From: Bradyrhizobium sp. LMTR 3
GTDB lineage: Bacteria > Pseudomonadota > Alphaproteobacteria > Rhizobiales > Xanthobacteraceae
Direction: 5' to 3'
NCBI RefSeq assembly: GCF_001693485.1
Contig: NZ_MAXC01000051.1
Coordinates: 310,001 to 374,000 of the forward strand
DNA: 64,000 nt
The notes under the pieces were generated by a model. It worked only from the letters and a program-made list of their open reading frames with translations. It was not told the DNA's origin and did no database searches. This document shows, one piece after another, positions 35,431 to 43,186 of this stretch. How positions within the stretch are numbered: position 1 is the stretch's first letter; each line of letters opens with the position of its first letter. Both the position numbers and the translations under genes were made by a program.

Positions 35431-35970
35431 ATGGGACAGGAACCGCGCAATGGCCCTGACCAGCCAAGCCGCGCCAAACGTGGCGGACCAAATGCGCTCG
35501 GTGGGAAGGATCACGACGTCGCCCGGCAGTTCGCCTGGGAGATCGCCGCCATCAGCATGCATCTCCAAGAAATTCGCTATTTCTGGGCGAAAGCCCTCGG
35601 AGTCAGCGGCCCGCAATGGATGATTCTGATGGCGCTCGCCGATCTTGATCGGGGCGAGGGCGTGCCGGTGAAAATCGTGTCGAAGATGCTTCATGTCGAC
35701 CCCTCCTTCGTTACGACCCAGTCAAAACTGCTCGAAAAGAAGGGCTTCATGCGCCGAAAAACGTCGGACGAGGACGCCCGGGTCGTGCAGATGTCCCTCA
35801 CCGATAAGAGCTACAAGCACATCGCTGGCTTGGCCTCGAAGCAGGAGGAACTCAACAACTTCATCTTTGCCGAATTTAGCGACCGTGAACTCAGCGACTT
35901 CACTGCCAGGCTCGCTGCCTTGAAGAGCCGCCTCGAGAAGGCCCTCCTGAAGGTCACGATAGGCATCTGA
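35431..35970 (+). CDS. MarR-family transcriptional regulator
   Basis: The protein is 179 aa with a non-conserved N-terminal tail of about 35 residues. The winged helix spans about 60-130: SGPQWMILMALADLDRGEGVPVKIVSKMLHVD and PSFVTTQSKLLEKKGFMRRKTSDEDARVVQMSLTDKS, with the wing DEDARVV typical of MarR. The last helix (ELSDFTARLAALKSRLEKAL) is the dimerisation arm. It is the first gene inside the island, isolated from others; its target is unknown. Confidence 0.88.
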   Translation: MGQEPRNGPDQPSRAKRGGPNALGGKDHDVARQFAWEIAAISMHLQEIRYFWAKALGVSGPQWMILMALADLDRGEGVPVKIVSKMLHVDPSFVTTQSKLLEKKGFMRRKTSDEDARVVQMSLTDKSYKHIAGLASKQEELNNFIFAEFSDRELSDFTARLAALKSRLEKALLKVTIGI

Positions 35971-36747
35971 TTCTCGGGATTACGTCAGGCCAGTTCAGGC
36001 CTATGTCGATTCTAGGCGACCGGCGCTCCAGATGAACTTTTTTAGCAAGCGTGATTGCGCGCACCTTTCACGGTCGAGCCACAGTTCAGGTGCAGTAGCT
36101 TTGACTGACCATAGCGAAACTCGGCGAGCCGCCGGGTGGCTTGGTTCACGAAAGTGCGGTGCTGAATCTCTTCTCGGGTCCTTGCCCTCTGGTCAATCTC
36201 GCGCATGAGGCGCGAATCGCCTTGAGCGATTTTGATCATCACGTGTGAAATGGCTCAGAGCGCCGAACGCGACCTGCGCCACATTCGCGGTCGCCTGCAG
36301 ATAGTTCTCCTCAGTCTGACCTGCTGGTGTGCGTCCGCCAGCGAAGCCTGCCGGAATTGCATAGGCAGCAAGCGATCCTTGCTCCAGCTTTGCTTGGGGT
36401 CCCCGTTTCCCGGACTTCTTCTGTGCCAGGATCAGGCAGCTCCGATGGAGGCTTGATGATGAACCTGTCAATCGGACAAGCACTGGCATCCCAGGATTGA
36501 AGGTGCTAGCCTACGGTGCGATATTGCCATCTGCATCCAGACATTGATCTACGTCAAAGCTCGCGGTCAACAATTTGTTTGTTGATCAGAGGTAATGGCG
36601 AAAACAAAGTACAACTGTGATTTTGGATCGCCCCCTTCGCGCTGCCCCATCTGCGTTTGAGATCCGCAACTGATGTCTCCTGACGTTCGCCTTCGCGACG
36701 CAGCATTGTGTGATCAAGAGTAATTTCTGTCCTGGGGGAGAACAGAA
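35971..36747. other. Intergenic region with decayed coding remnant
   Basis: No intact gene. On the minus strand at about 36040-36330 a frame reads ENYLQATANVAQVAF, which shares NYLQATANV and AQVAF with the membrane-fusion protein at 49.1 kb, then breaks up after about 20 residues. A phasin-like origin is an alternative. A weak match to the island motif (TGCCGGAATTGCATAG) lies at 36349-36364. The rest is unassigned and includes the promoter of the AraC gene. Confidence 0.4.
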
Positions 36748-37767
36748 ATGGCGTTGAGTAGAGTTGTCAGTATTTCTGATCCATCGGCCTGCCAGGCGGC
36801 CATTCCGTTTGCTGATCTGGCGCTGTTTCCCACAGCAAAAGGAAATTTTCATACCGAGATTACCCAAATCGGCACGAAGCGGCTTTGGATACAGCGTTTC
36901 CATGTATCTCTGCCACAGGTCAACACTCTGGCGGTCAAGCCCGGGCGCCGATCGATTGGTTTTTTGACTCAACTTGATTCCTCGCCATTCCTGCATTGTG
37001 GCCTGGAAGTCTCGCCTGGCGACATCGTCGTGAACAGGTCCGACGTCGTACACCAACGATCTGACGCAAACCTTCACTATGGCACGATGTCTCTTTTGAT
37101 GGATGATCTGGATGCTGCCGCTGAAGCAATAATCGGGCGTGAGTTGCCGAGAACGCCGTACAAACGAGTCATTCGTCCTGACTCCGCGCCGATGCTCCGG
37201 TTACTAAAGCTGCACAGAAGCGTCGTGCAACTGGCCCATGACACGCCGGATGTGCTGGAGCTGCCGCAGGTGCACCGGGCGCTGGAGAATGAACTCATCC
37301 ACGTCATGGTGAGGTGCCTTGAAGGCGACGCTGTAGAGTCGACCGCCGGCGGCCGTCGTCACGACACCATCATCGCGCGGTTTGAGGAATTCCTGGAGGC
37401 AAATCCCGACCGGCCGCTCTATCTAACCGAAATCTGCGCAACGATCGGCGTTGCCGAGCGAACGCTTCGCGCCTCGTGCGAAGAGCATCTCGGCATGGGG
37501 CCAATCCGGTATCTCAACCTGCGCCGAATGCACCTCGTGCGGCGGGCGCTCCTGCGCTCGGATCCCTCCAAGGCAACGGTCACGCAGATTGTTACCAACC
37601 ACGGCTTTTGGGAGCTCGGACGCTTTTCGGTTGCCTACCGCATGCAGTTCGGAGAGTCGCCGTCGTGCACCTTGCGGCACCCCGCGGAGCAGCCGGAAGT
37701 CCATCTCAACCGCCCGTCATCGCTCACAGCCACAGACTTGGCCGTCAAAGACTTGCAAGTCGCTTGA
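36748..37767 (+). CDS. AraC-family transcriptional regulator (island paralogue 1)
   Basis: The protein is 339 aa. ATG 36748 follows GGGGGAGAACAG. The N-terminal ~210 residues form an AraC-binding-like (cupin-type) domain: ITQIGTKRLWIQRF and DIVVNRSDVVHQRSDANLHYGTMSL. The C-terminal double HTH (about 225-325) has RPLYLTEICATIGVAERTLRASCEEHLGMGP and VTQIVTNHGFWELGRFSVAYRMQFGESPS. It is closely related to the proteins at 39596 and 57876, sharing DxVHQRSDA-type and ELGRFxVxYR segments. It is a good candidate for reading the TTGCCGAANYYGCATAGC motif. Confidence 0.9.
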   Translation: MALSRVVSISDPSACQAAIPFADLALFPTAKGNFHTEITQIGTKRLWIQRFHVSLPQVNTLAVKPGRRSIGFLTQLDSSPFLHCGLEVSPGDIVVNRSDVVHQRSDANLHYGTMSLLMDDLDAAAEAIIGRELPRTPYKRVIRPDSAPMLRLLKLHRSVVQLAHDTPDVLELPQVHRALENELIHVMVRCLEGDAVESTAGGRRHDTIIARFEEFLEANPDRPLYLTEICATIGVAERTLRASCEEHLGMGPIRYLNLRRMHLVRRALLRSDPSKATVTQIVTNHGFWELGRFSVAYRMQFGESPSCTLRHPAEQPEVHLNRPSSLTATDLAVKDLQVA

Positions 37768-38172
37768 GCGAGACGCACAGGGGCCTGCTGGACCGCCAAG
37801 CGACCGGCCCAGCTCACTGCGAGTGATCCCGGGCCTCATCGCGTCGAACATCCCCGCCAGGTCGAGAAACTGGACAAGCCCCAGAGGCGGGACCGGTTGT
37901 TTGAATCTCTGCCCATCCCTGTCTTTCCTCACGCCGTCGGGACAATAGCCGGCGAACTGAGCGTATGCCTGATGAGTGGCAAGTGACCATGGAACCATTT
38001 GATTTCACGAAAGTTAATTGATCAGAGCGCGACGCGAGCACTTGTGACAAAAGCGTGACATCGCCCGCGAAAATCGCCAGCTCCGGGAAAAACCTCCGGA
38101 TAACCTGACCCGATCTATTGCCCAGTCGCAGCGTCCATCCTCCCCTGCGATGGGCAGAGGAGCTTCTTTGGC
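37768..38172. other. Intergenic region, nothing recognised
   Basis: About 400 bp between the AraC gene and the serine protease. A short AraC-like tail of sequence after 37767 does not continue in frame. No clear copy of the island motif is visible. Confidence 0.4.
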
Positions 38173-38916
38173 ATGCGCGGACGCTTTGGTCGTGGGGTGC
38201 TTGTTCTTTTCGTTCTGTTTGCAAACACACAGGCCGTCCCTGCAGCTTGCGTCGATCCCATACAGCTTGCGCACTCGGCCGTCAGCATCGTCAGACATTT
38301 TGATGATGCGGAGCGCGATTCACATCGCGGCTACGTCGGCGTTCGAGGCACCGGCTGGTTCCTGTCGCCAACGACGATCGTCACCGCCGAGCATGTCACG
38401 GCCGGCATGAATCTGTCCTCTCACGACTGGAAGCCGCTCGAGATCGTGGATGGAGACAACAGTCAGGTCATCGCCGCGCGTATCCAGCGCGTGGCGGGAT
38501 CGCAAGCGGAAAAGCTGGCCGTCATCGAGTTGCAACATGCCGTTTCCGATGCACGGAGCGTGGCAGTCCGCCGGGATCCGCTCGTGCCGGAAGAGCAAGT
38601 CATGACGTTTGCCTATCCGACGGGCAGCCTTCGTCTCGTGCAGGGACGGTTCGTTCGGTTCGGAGATGGCGGAAAGGTTGCCGGCATGGCGCTCCTGGAG
38701 ATGTATGAAGGCGAGAACCGACTTGTCGTCGATCACGGCGCTTCGGGAGCACCCGTGATCGATTGCAACGGCCGCGTCGCAGCGGTCATCAGCAACGTGT
38801 TCACCCAGAGTTTTCAGTGGGGGCACCGCGAGATAAGGATTTCGACGGCGTGGGGAATGCCCAACGTCGTGTCCGTGCCAATCCAGGTCTTGGATGAACT
38901 GCAAGCCGCCAACTGA
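38173..38916 (+). CDS. Exported trypsin-like serine protease
   Basis: The protein is 247 aa. The signal peptide is MRGRFGRGVLVLFVLFANTQA with cleavage before the Cys of AACVDP. The trypsin-like fold shows GTGWFLSPTTIVTAEHVTAGM with the catalytic His and VDHGASGAPVIDCNGRVAAVI with the catalytic Ser; VIELQHAVSDA lies near the expected Asp. The usual GNSGGP is GASGAP, as in many Trypsin_2 bacterial enzymes. There is no PDZ domain, so it is not a complete DegP. It should act in the periplasm. Confidence 0.8.
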   Translation: MRGRFGRGVLVLFVLFANTQAVPAACVDPIQLAHSAVSIVRHFDDAERDSHRGYVGVRGTGWFLSPTTIVTAEHVTAGMNLSSHDWKPLEIVDGDNSQVIAARIQRVAGSQAEKLAVIELQHAVSDARSVAVRRDPLVPEEQVMTFAYPTGSLRLVQGRFVRFGDGGKVAGMALLEMYEGENRLVVDHGASGAPVIDCNGRVAAVISNVFTQSFQWGHREIRISTAWGMPNVVSVPIQVLDELQAAN

Positions 38917-38968
38917 GACCTGGGGTTTTCCCTTCCCTCGGCCGTCCGGGCCCTCAATCTCGTTCTCC

Positions 38969-38986
38969 TTGCCGTTATTGCATAGC
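38969..38986 (+). promoter_or_regulatory. Island motif copy (TTGCCGTTATTGCATAGC)
   Basis: It matches the island consensus TTGCCGAANYYGCATAGC except TT for AA. It lies 106 bp before the small exported protein at 39093 and has the same direction. Confidence 0.6.
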
Positions 38987-39092
38987 GGCCTTTGCTCCGC
39001 CGTCTATCGTTGCCTTGGCCAGGCTGACAATTATCCGGGAAACGCTCAGCTCGTCCCGGCTCGGCTGGGCCAGTGTCCTTCAGGAGGCGAAC

Positions 39093-39344
39093 ATGCTGAG
39101 TATCCGAACACTCTTCGTTGGCGCTCTACTCGTTCCATTCCTTGCAACCTCGCTACCGGCACAAACAGCAAAAAAGATGGATGCCAAGTCCGCACGCGCT
39201 GAATGCTTCAGGCAGGCCAATGCGGCAGCAGACAAGGCGACCTTTGGCGGCGCTTCTGCTGATCCGGCTGCTGCTACCGAAAGGAACGCCGCTGGAGCGG
39301 CTGCCTATACCCAGTGCGCCCGCAAAATGGGCATACGGCCATAG
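39093..39344 (+). CDS. Small exported protein with two cysteines
   Basis: The protein is 83 aa from ATG 39093 with a good CAGGAGGCG; the 26 upstream in-frame codons are dropped. The signal peptide is MLSIRTLFVGALLVPFLATSLPA. The mature part is AECFRQANAAADK..AAYTQCARKMGIRP, with two Cys about 40 residues apart, probably forming a disulfide. It resembles the PsiF-like or phosphate-starvation-type small periplasmic proteins in layout, but I do not recognise a family. It is followed by a strong hairpin terminator. Confidence 0.75.
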   Translation: MLSIRTLFVGALLVPFLATSLPAQTAKKMDAKSARAECFRQANAAADKATFGGASADPAAATERNAAGAAAYTQCARKMGIRP

Positions 39345-39367
39345 CCACTCGGCCATCTTCGATTCTG

Positions 39368-39391
39368 AAAGACCGCCAATAGGCGGTCTTT
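39368..39391 (+). terminator. Intrinsic-type terminator hairpin
   Basis: AAAGACCGCC, loop AATA, GGCGGTCTTT: perfect 10-bp stem ending in T residues, 23 bp after the small exported protein. Its symmetry means it could act in both directions. Confidence 0.75.
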
Positions 39392-39483
39392 CCATTGCGC
39401 AGCACCTGTGATCGCAGCACCCGGTCGAGATCCGCCGGCTTGCCGGAATTGCATATTTGTCCGGCGCCGCCACCAACTTCGAA

Positions 39484-39501
39484 GTTCCGAACTCGCATAG
39501 T
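39484..39501 (+). promoter_or_regulatory. Island motif copy (GTTCCGAACTCGCATAGT)
   Basis: A diverged copy of the 18-bp island motif, 94 bp before the second AraC gene (39596) and in its direction. It suggests auto- or cross-regulation among the AraC paralogues. Confidence 0.55.
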
Positions 39502-39595
39502 CGAAGGCCGGTCGATCACATAACGTTGCCTGCCTCGGTGAGACCAAACTTCAACGGGTCAAGAAACTGTCCGCCGGTCCGACGGGACGGGGCAC

Positions 39596-40558
39596 ATGGC
39601 AGAGATTTGTATACGTACCTTTAACAATCCTGATGGTTACGTAGCCGGATTCGGCGCTGCACGTATCAATCTCACGATAACGGGTGCGGGGGATTTCAAG
39701 GCACGGCTGACACGGCTGCAACTGAACGATCTCGAAGTGTATCGGTGTTACGAAAGCCTTCCGCGCATCGCCTATATCTCGCTGCCCGTCGGACAGATTC
39801 TTTTGTCGTTTCCGCTCGGTACGACGTCCCTTGTATCCGATGGATTTGCAGTGCGGAACGGCGACATGGTTTTGCACGGTCGTGGCGAGAGCACACATCA
39901 ACGATCCGACGCTGCCTGCCAGTGGGGTTTGATATCCCTGTCGCCCGAGCAATTTGAGAGTTGCAGCAAGGCATTGACCGGACGAGACATTGCACCGCTG
40001 TACGCAAGCAGAATAGCCCGCCCCGCCCGCGCGGATCTATCAAGGTTTCGGCGTCTGTTTAGAGAAGCTTGCCATCTTGCGGAGGCCAAACGGAAATTGA
40101 TCGATCGCCCCGAGGTAGCGAGAGCGCTGGAGCAGGAATTACTTCACGCGATCATCAATTGCCTAGCCGCCTGCGAGACCGACGCTAACCCCAAGACAAG
40201 ACACCACCGCACCATCGTCATGGGTCGTTTTGAAGAAACCTTAAGCAAACGCATTAATCAAAAACTCAAAATACCTGCACTTTGTGCAGAAATCGGCGTG
40301 CCGGAGCGTAGCTTGAGGATGTGTTGCGCCAAATTCCTCGGCGTAAGCCCCGCGCGATATCTCCTATTGCGACGATTGAACAAGGCTCGTTCGGCGCTGC
40401 GACGTGCCGATCCGTCGATAGCCACGGTCGCGGAGGTCGCCCGAAACCATCGGTTCCTGGAGCTTGGGCGCTTTGCCGTAACTTACCGCACCACCTTCGG
40501 TGAATCGCCTTCAGCCACGCTATGCCGCAACCGCGCGCCATCTGCCGAAGTCGCATAG
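39596..40558 (+). CDS. AraC-family transcriptional regulator (island paralogue 2)
   Basis: The protein is 320 aa from ATG 39596. The N-terminal effector-type domain keeps GDMVLHGRGESTHQRSDAACQWGLISL, parallel to paralogue 1. The C-terminal double HTH reads LKIPALCAEIGVPERSLRMCCAKFLGVSPARYLLLRRL and VAEVARNHRFLELGRFAVTYRTTFGESPS. The next copy of the island motif overlaps its stop codon. It lies directly upstream of sulfatase 1, so it probably controls it. Confidence 0.9.
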   Translation: MAEICIRTFNNPDGYVAGFGAARINLTITGAGDFKARLTRLQLNDLEVYRCYESLPRIAYISLPVGQILLSFPLGTTSLVSDGFAVRNGDMVLHGRGESTHQRSDAACQWGLISLSPEQFESCSKALTGRDIAPLYASRIARPARADLSRFRRLFREACHLAEAKRKLIDRPEVARALEQELLHAIINCLAACETDANPKTRHHRTIVMGRFEETLSKRINQKLKIPALCAEIGVPERSLRMCCAKFLGVSPARYLLLRRLNKARSALRRADPSIATVAEVARNHRFLELGRFAVTYRTTFGESPSATLCRNRAPSAEVA

Positions 40559-40559
40559 C
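40542..40559 (+). promoter_or_regulatory. Island motif copy (CTGCCGAAGTCGCATAGC)
   Basis: It overlaps the stop codon of the preceding AraC gene and lies 162 bp upstream of sulfatase 1. The ~175-bp stretch from here to the start codon is homologous to the stretch upstream of sulfatase 2 (43013-43186), including TCCTGCGTGGATCGGCA and CAGCCGACAYCAAGGGAAG. Confidence 0.7.
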
Positions 40560-40721
40560 GCCTCACGCGCCGTTCGGCGAAATTTACTGTTCGCAAGGCG
40601 TCCGGCCGGTTGCCCGAAACGTGATCCTGCGTGGATCGGCAAAGGCAAGGACCGCCAGTGGGGTGGAAGGGCGAAGGCCGCCGCCCAGGATTTGGCAGCC
40701 GACACCAAGGGAAGGATAATC

Positions 40722-42434
40722 ATGATGAGTCTGTTCAGAATCATCCGGGGCGCTCTCGGGAGCGTCTGCCTCGGTGTGTTTGCGCTGTTCGCCGCTGCAG
40801 TCATTGTGAACGCTCCGGCGTCCGCGCAGCAGCAACGACCACCCAACATCCTTGTGATCATGGGTGACGATGTTGGCTGGTTCAACATCGGCGCGTACCA
40901 TCGTGGCATGATGTCGGGGAAGACGCCGAACCTGGACAAGCTGGCGTCCGAAGGCATGATGTTCACCGACTACTACGCCGAAGCAAGCTGCACGGCGGGT
41001 CGCGCGAACTTCATAACCGGCGAGTTGCCGATCCGAACGGGGCTGACGACAGTGGGCCAAGCAGGCGCAGACGTGGGAATCCCGGCCCAGGCAGCGACGC
41101 TCGCCACGGCCCTCAAGGCGCAGGGCTACGCCACTGGTCAGTTTGGCAAAAACCATCTCGGTGACCTGAACAAATATCTCCCGACCCTGCACGGCTTCGA
41201 CGAGTTCTTCGGATATCTGTATCACCTCGACGCGATGTCCGATCCGTACTGGTACTCGTTCCCCGTCAACCAGGACTATTACAACAAGTACGGGCCGCGC
41301 AGCCTGATCCGCAGCTATGCGACCGATACCGACGATCAGACCGAGATGCCGCGCTGGGGCAAAATCGGCAAGCAGAGGATCATCGACGAAGGCCCCCTGC
41401 CGCCGTTCTCGGACATGTCGAACGTGCAGAACATGCACGACTTGCCATTCCTGAAGGCAAAGTACGACATGACGACCTTCGACGAGGTGCTGGTCAAGGC
41501 GTCAGGCGACTTCATGGACAAGGCCAAGCGCGAGGGAAAGCCGTTCTTCGTCTGGCACAACACGACGCGCATGCACGTCTGGACCTTCCTGTCGAAAAAG
41601 TACAGCGCGATGCAGAACTCCGAGACCAACTATGGTCTTGAAGAAGCCGGGATGGCACAGTTGGACGACAGCGTCGGCGCCCTGCTCAAGAAGCTCGACG
41701 ACATCGGCGAGACCAACAATACCATCGTGATCTTCACGACGGACAATGGCGCGGAGGTATTCACGTGGCCGGACGGCGGTATGACGCCGTTCAAGAACAC
41801 CAAGGGTACCGTGGGCGAAGGCGGCTTCCGCGTGCCGTGCATCATCCGCTGGCCGGGTCGGGTCAAGCCAGGCACCGTCGAGAACGGAATCTTCTCGGGC
41901 CTCGATTGGTTCCCAACTTTGACGGCCGCCGCGGGCAACCCCAACATCACCGATCAACTGCTGAAGGGCGTCAAGCTTGGCGATCGCAGCTACAAGAACC
42001 ATCTCGATGGATACAACCAGATGGATTTGCTCACCGGCAAGGGCCCGTCCAAGCGGCGCGAGATCTTTTACTTCGGCGGAGCGTCGCTGGGTGCGGTTCG
42101 CGTTGATAACTTCAAGTTCACGTTCTTTGCGCAGCCCTGGGGCTGGCCCGGCGAAAAGACCACCACGGACATGCCCTCCATGGTCAACATTCGCCAGGAT
42201 CCGTTCGAGCGCACGCCCAATCTTCGCGGGGAGTCGTGGAACACTAGCGCCCCCGGTTACACCAACGACTTCTTCGCCCGCGAGTTCTGGCGCTTCGTCC
42301 AGGTCCAGCAGTTTGTCGGGCAGTTGGCACTGACTGCAGTCGAGTATCCACCGATGCAGGATCCGGCGTCCTTCAATCTCGAATCGGTGAAGAAGAAGGT
42401 CGAGGAGATGATCAAGAATCGCCCAGGTCAGTGA
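40722..42434 (+). CDS. Exported arylsulfatase-like enzyme 1
   Basis: The protein is 570 aa from ATG 40722 with AAGGATAATC upstream; an open frame extending to 40500 is not used. The signal peptide has hydrophobic residues 8-35 with cleavage after ASA (ASAQQQRPPN). The sulfatase/alkaline-phosphatase fold has PNILVIMGDDVGWFNIGAYH for metal binding, the formylglycine motif ASCTAGRANFITGE (Cys at about residue 98; C-x-A-x-R), GQFGKNHLGD, and TTDNGAEVFTWPDGG for the second metal site. Activity requires a formylglycine-generating enzyme, not in this window. The substrate is unknown: sulfate esters or, as in related enzymes, phosphonate or phosphodiester. Confidence 0.9.
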   Translation: MMSLFRIIRGALGSVCLGVFALFAAAVIVNAPASAQQQRPPNILVIMGDDVGWFNIGAYHRGMMSGKTPNLDKLASEGMMFTDYYAEASCTAGRANFITGELPIRTGLTTVGQAGADVGIPAQAATLATALKAQGYATGQFGKNHLGDLNKYLPTLHGFDEFFGYLYHLDAMSDPYWYSFPVNQDYYNKYGPRSLIRSYATDTDDQTEMPRWGKIGKQRIIDEGPLPPFSDMSNVQNMHDLPFLKAKYDMTTFDEVLVKASGDFMDKAKREGKPFFVWHNTTRMHVWTFLSKKYSAMQNSETNYGLEEAGMAQLDDSVGALLKKLDDIGETNNTIVIFTTDNGAEVFTWPDGGMTPFKNTKGTVGEGGFRVPCIIRWPGRVKPGTVENGIFSGLDWFPTLTAAAGNPNITDQLLKGVKLGDRSYKNHLDGYNQMDLLTGKGPSKRREIFYFGGASLGAVRVDNFKFTFFAQPWGWPGEKTTTDMPSMVNIRQDPFERTPNLRGESWNTSAPGYTNDFFAREFWRFVQVQQFVGQLALTAVEYPPMQDPASFNLESVKKKVEEMIKNRPGQ

Positions 42435-42459
42435 GGAACCCGGCCCTATATTTCAACAA

Positions 42460-42485
42460 GCGGGCGCTCTCGTGAGAGCGCCCGC
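42460..42485 (+). terminator. Strong hairpin after sulfatase 1
   Basis: GCGGGCGCTCTC, loop GT, GAGAGCGCCCGC: perfect 12-bp stem, 25 bp after the stop. No T-run follows, so partial termination or transcript stabilisation is likely. Confidence 0.65.
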
Positions 42486-42569
42486 AACCCACGGCGATAC
42501 CACCTTCCAGCGCAGCTTCGAATTTTCGAGGCCATCGTCGCAGCTTGAGGCACCCGGAAGGAGCCCCTC

Positions 42570-42947
42570 ATGAGCATCACGTTCTTCTCATTCGCAATTG
42601 TCGCCCAGCTTGGAAGTCCATTGGCGGTACCCGTCGCAGATCGTGTGCCGGTCATCAACGTCGAACAGACCTGCAAAGAAACGGCGGCCACGGACAAGGC
42701 TATGAATCTCGATCTTTCACAATCTGTCGAGAGTTGCCTGCGCGACGAGAATACCGCGCGAGAGCAGGTCACTGCCATCTGGTCGAACTATTCCGCTTCC
42801 ATTCGCAACCGCTGCGCGCAGGAAGCGACCATTGCCGGAATGGGCAGCTATGTCGATCTGTTGACCTGCATGCAGATGACAGACCCGGCGACATTTTCAC
42901 CAACGCCGGCCTTGAGGGGCGCGAGCAAGAAGCGAAACAAGAACTAG
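42570..42947 (+). CDS. Small exported protein of unknown function
   Basis: The protein is 125 aa from ATG 42570 with CGGAAGGAG six bases upstream. A hydrophobic N-terminus (MSITFFSFAIVAQLG) looks like a signal peptide or anchor. The mature region has four Cys (EQTCKET, VESCLRDENTAREQV, RNRCAQE, LLTCMQM), which could form two disulfides. I recognise no family. It lies between the two sulfatase genes and is probably co-transcribed with sulfatase 1. Confidence 0.75.
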   Translation: MSITFFSFAIVAQLGSPLAVPVADRVPVINVEQTCKETAATDKAMNLDLSQSVESCLRDENTAREQVTAIWSNYSASIRNRCAQEATIAGMGSYVDLLTCMQMTDPATFSPTPALRGASKKRNKN

Positions 42948-43012
42948 GCCAGCCGCCGGGCGCGCCCCAGCTCGCCGTGCTCGGCATGCCAACGCGATCC
43001 GTAAACCTAAAC

Positions 43013-43030
43013 CTGCCGAAAGCGCATAGC
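43013..43030 (+). promoter_or_regulatory. Island motif copy (CTGCCGAAAGCGCATAGC)
   Basis: It lies 156 bp upstream of sulfatase 2, in the duplicated promoter region shared with sulfatase 1. Confidence 0.7.
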
Positions 43031-43186
43031 GCATCCGGGGCGTTTCGGCCAACTTCCCGTCTGCGAGGCGTCCGACCGATTGCTGAAATGCGCTCCTGCG
43101 TGGATCGGCAGCGAAGTCGGTTGGTGGGTGGAGTTGGGCGAAGGCTGCGGCCCGACCTTCGGCAGCCGACATCAAGGGAAGCAACC

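Noticed and set aside
42900..43186. N-terminal extension of sulfatase 2 in the same frame
   Set aside because: It crosses the island motif and lacks a signal peptide; ATG 43187 with AAGGGAAG gives a normal exported sulfatase.
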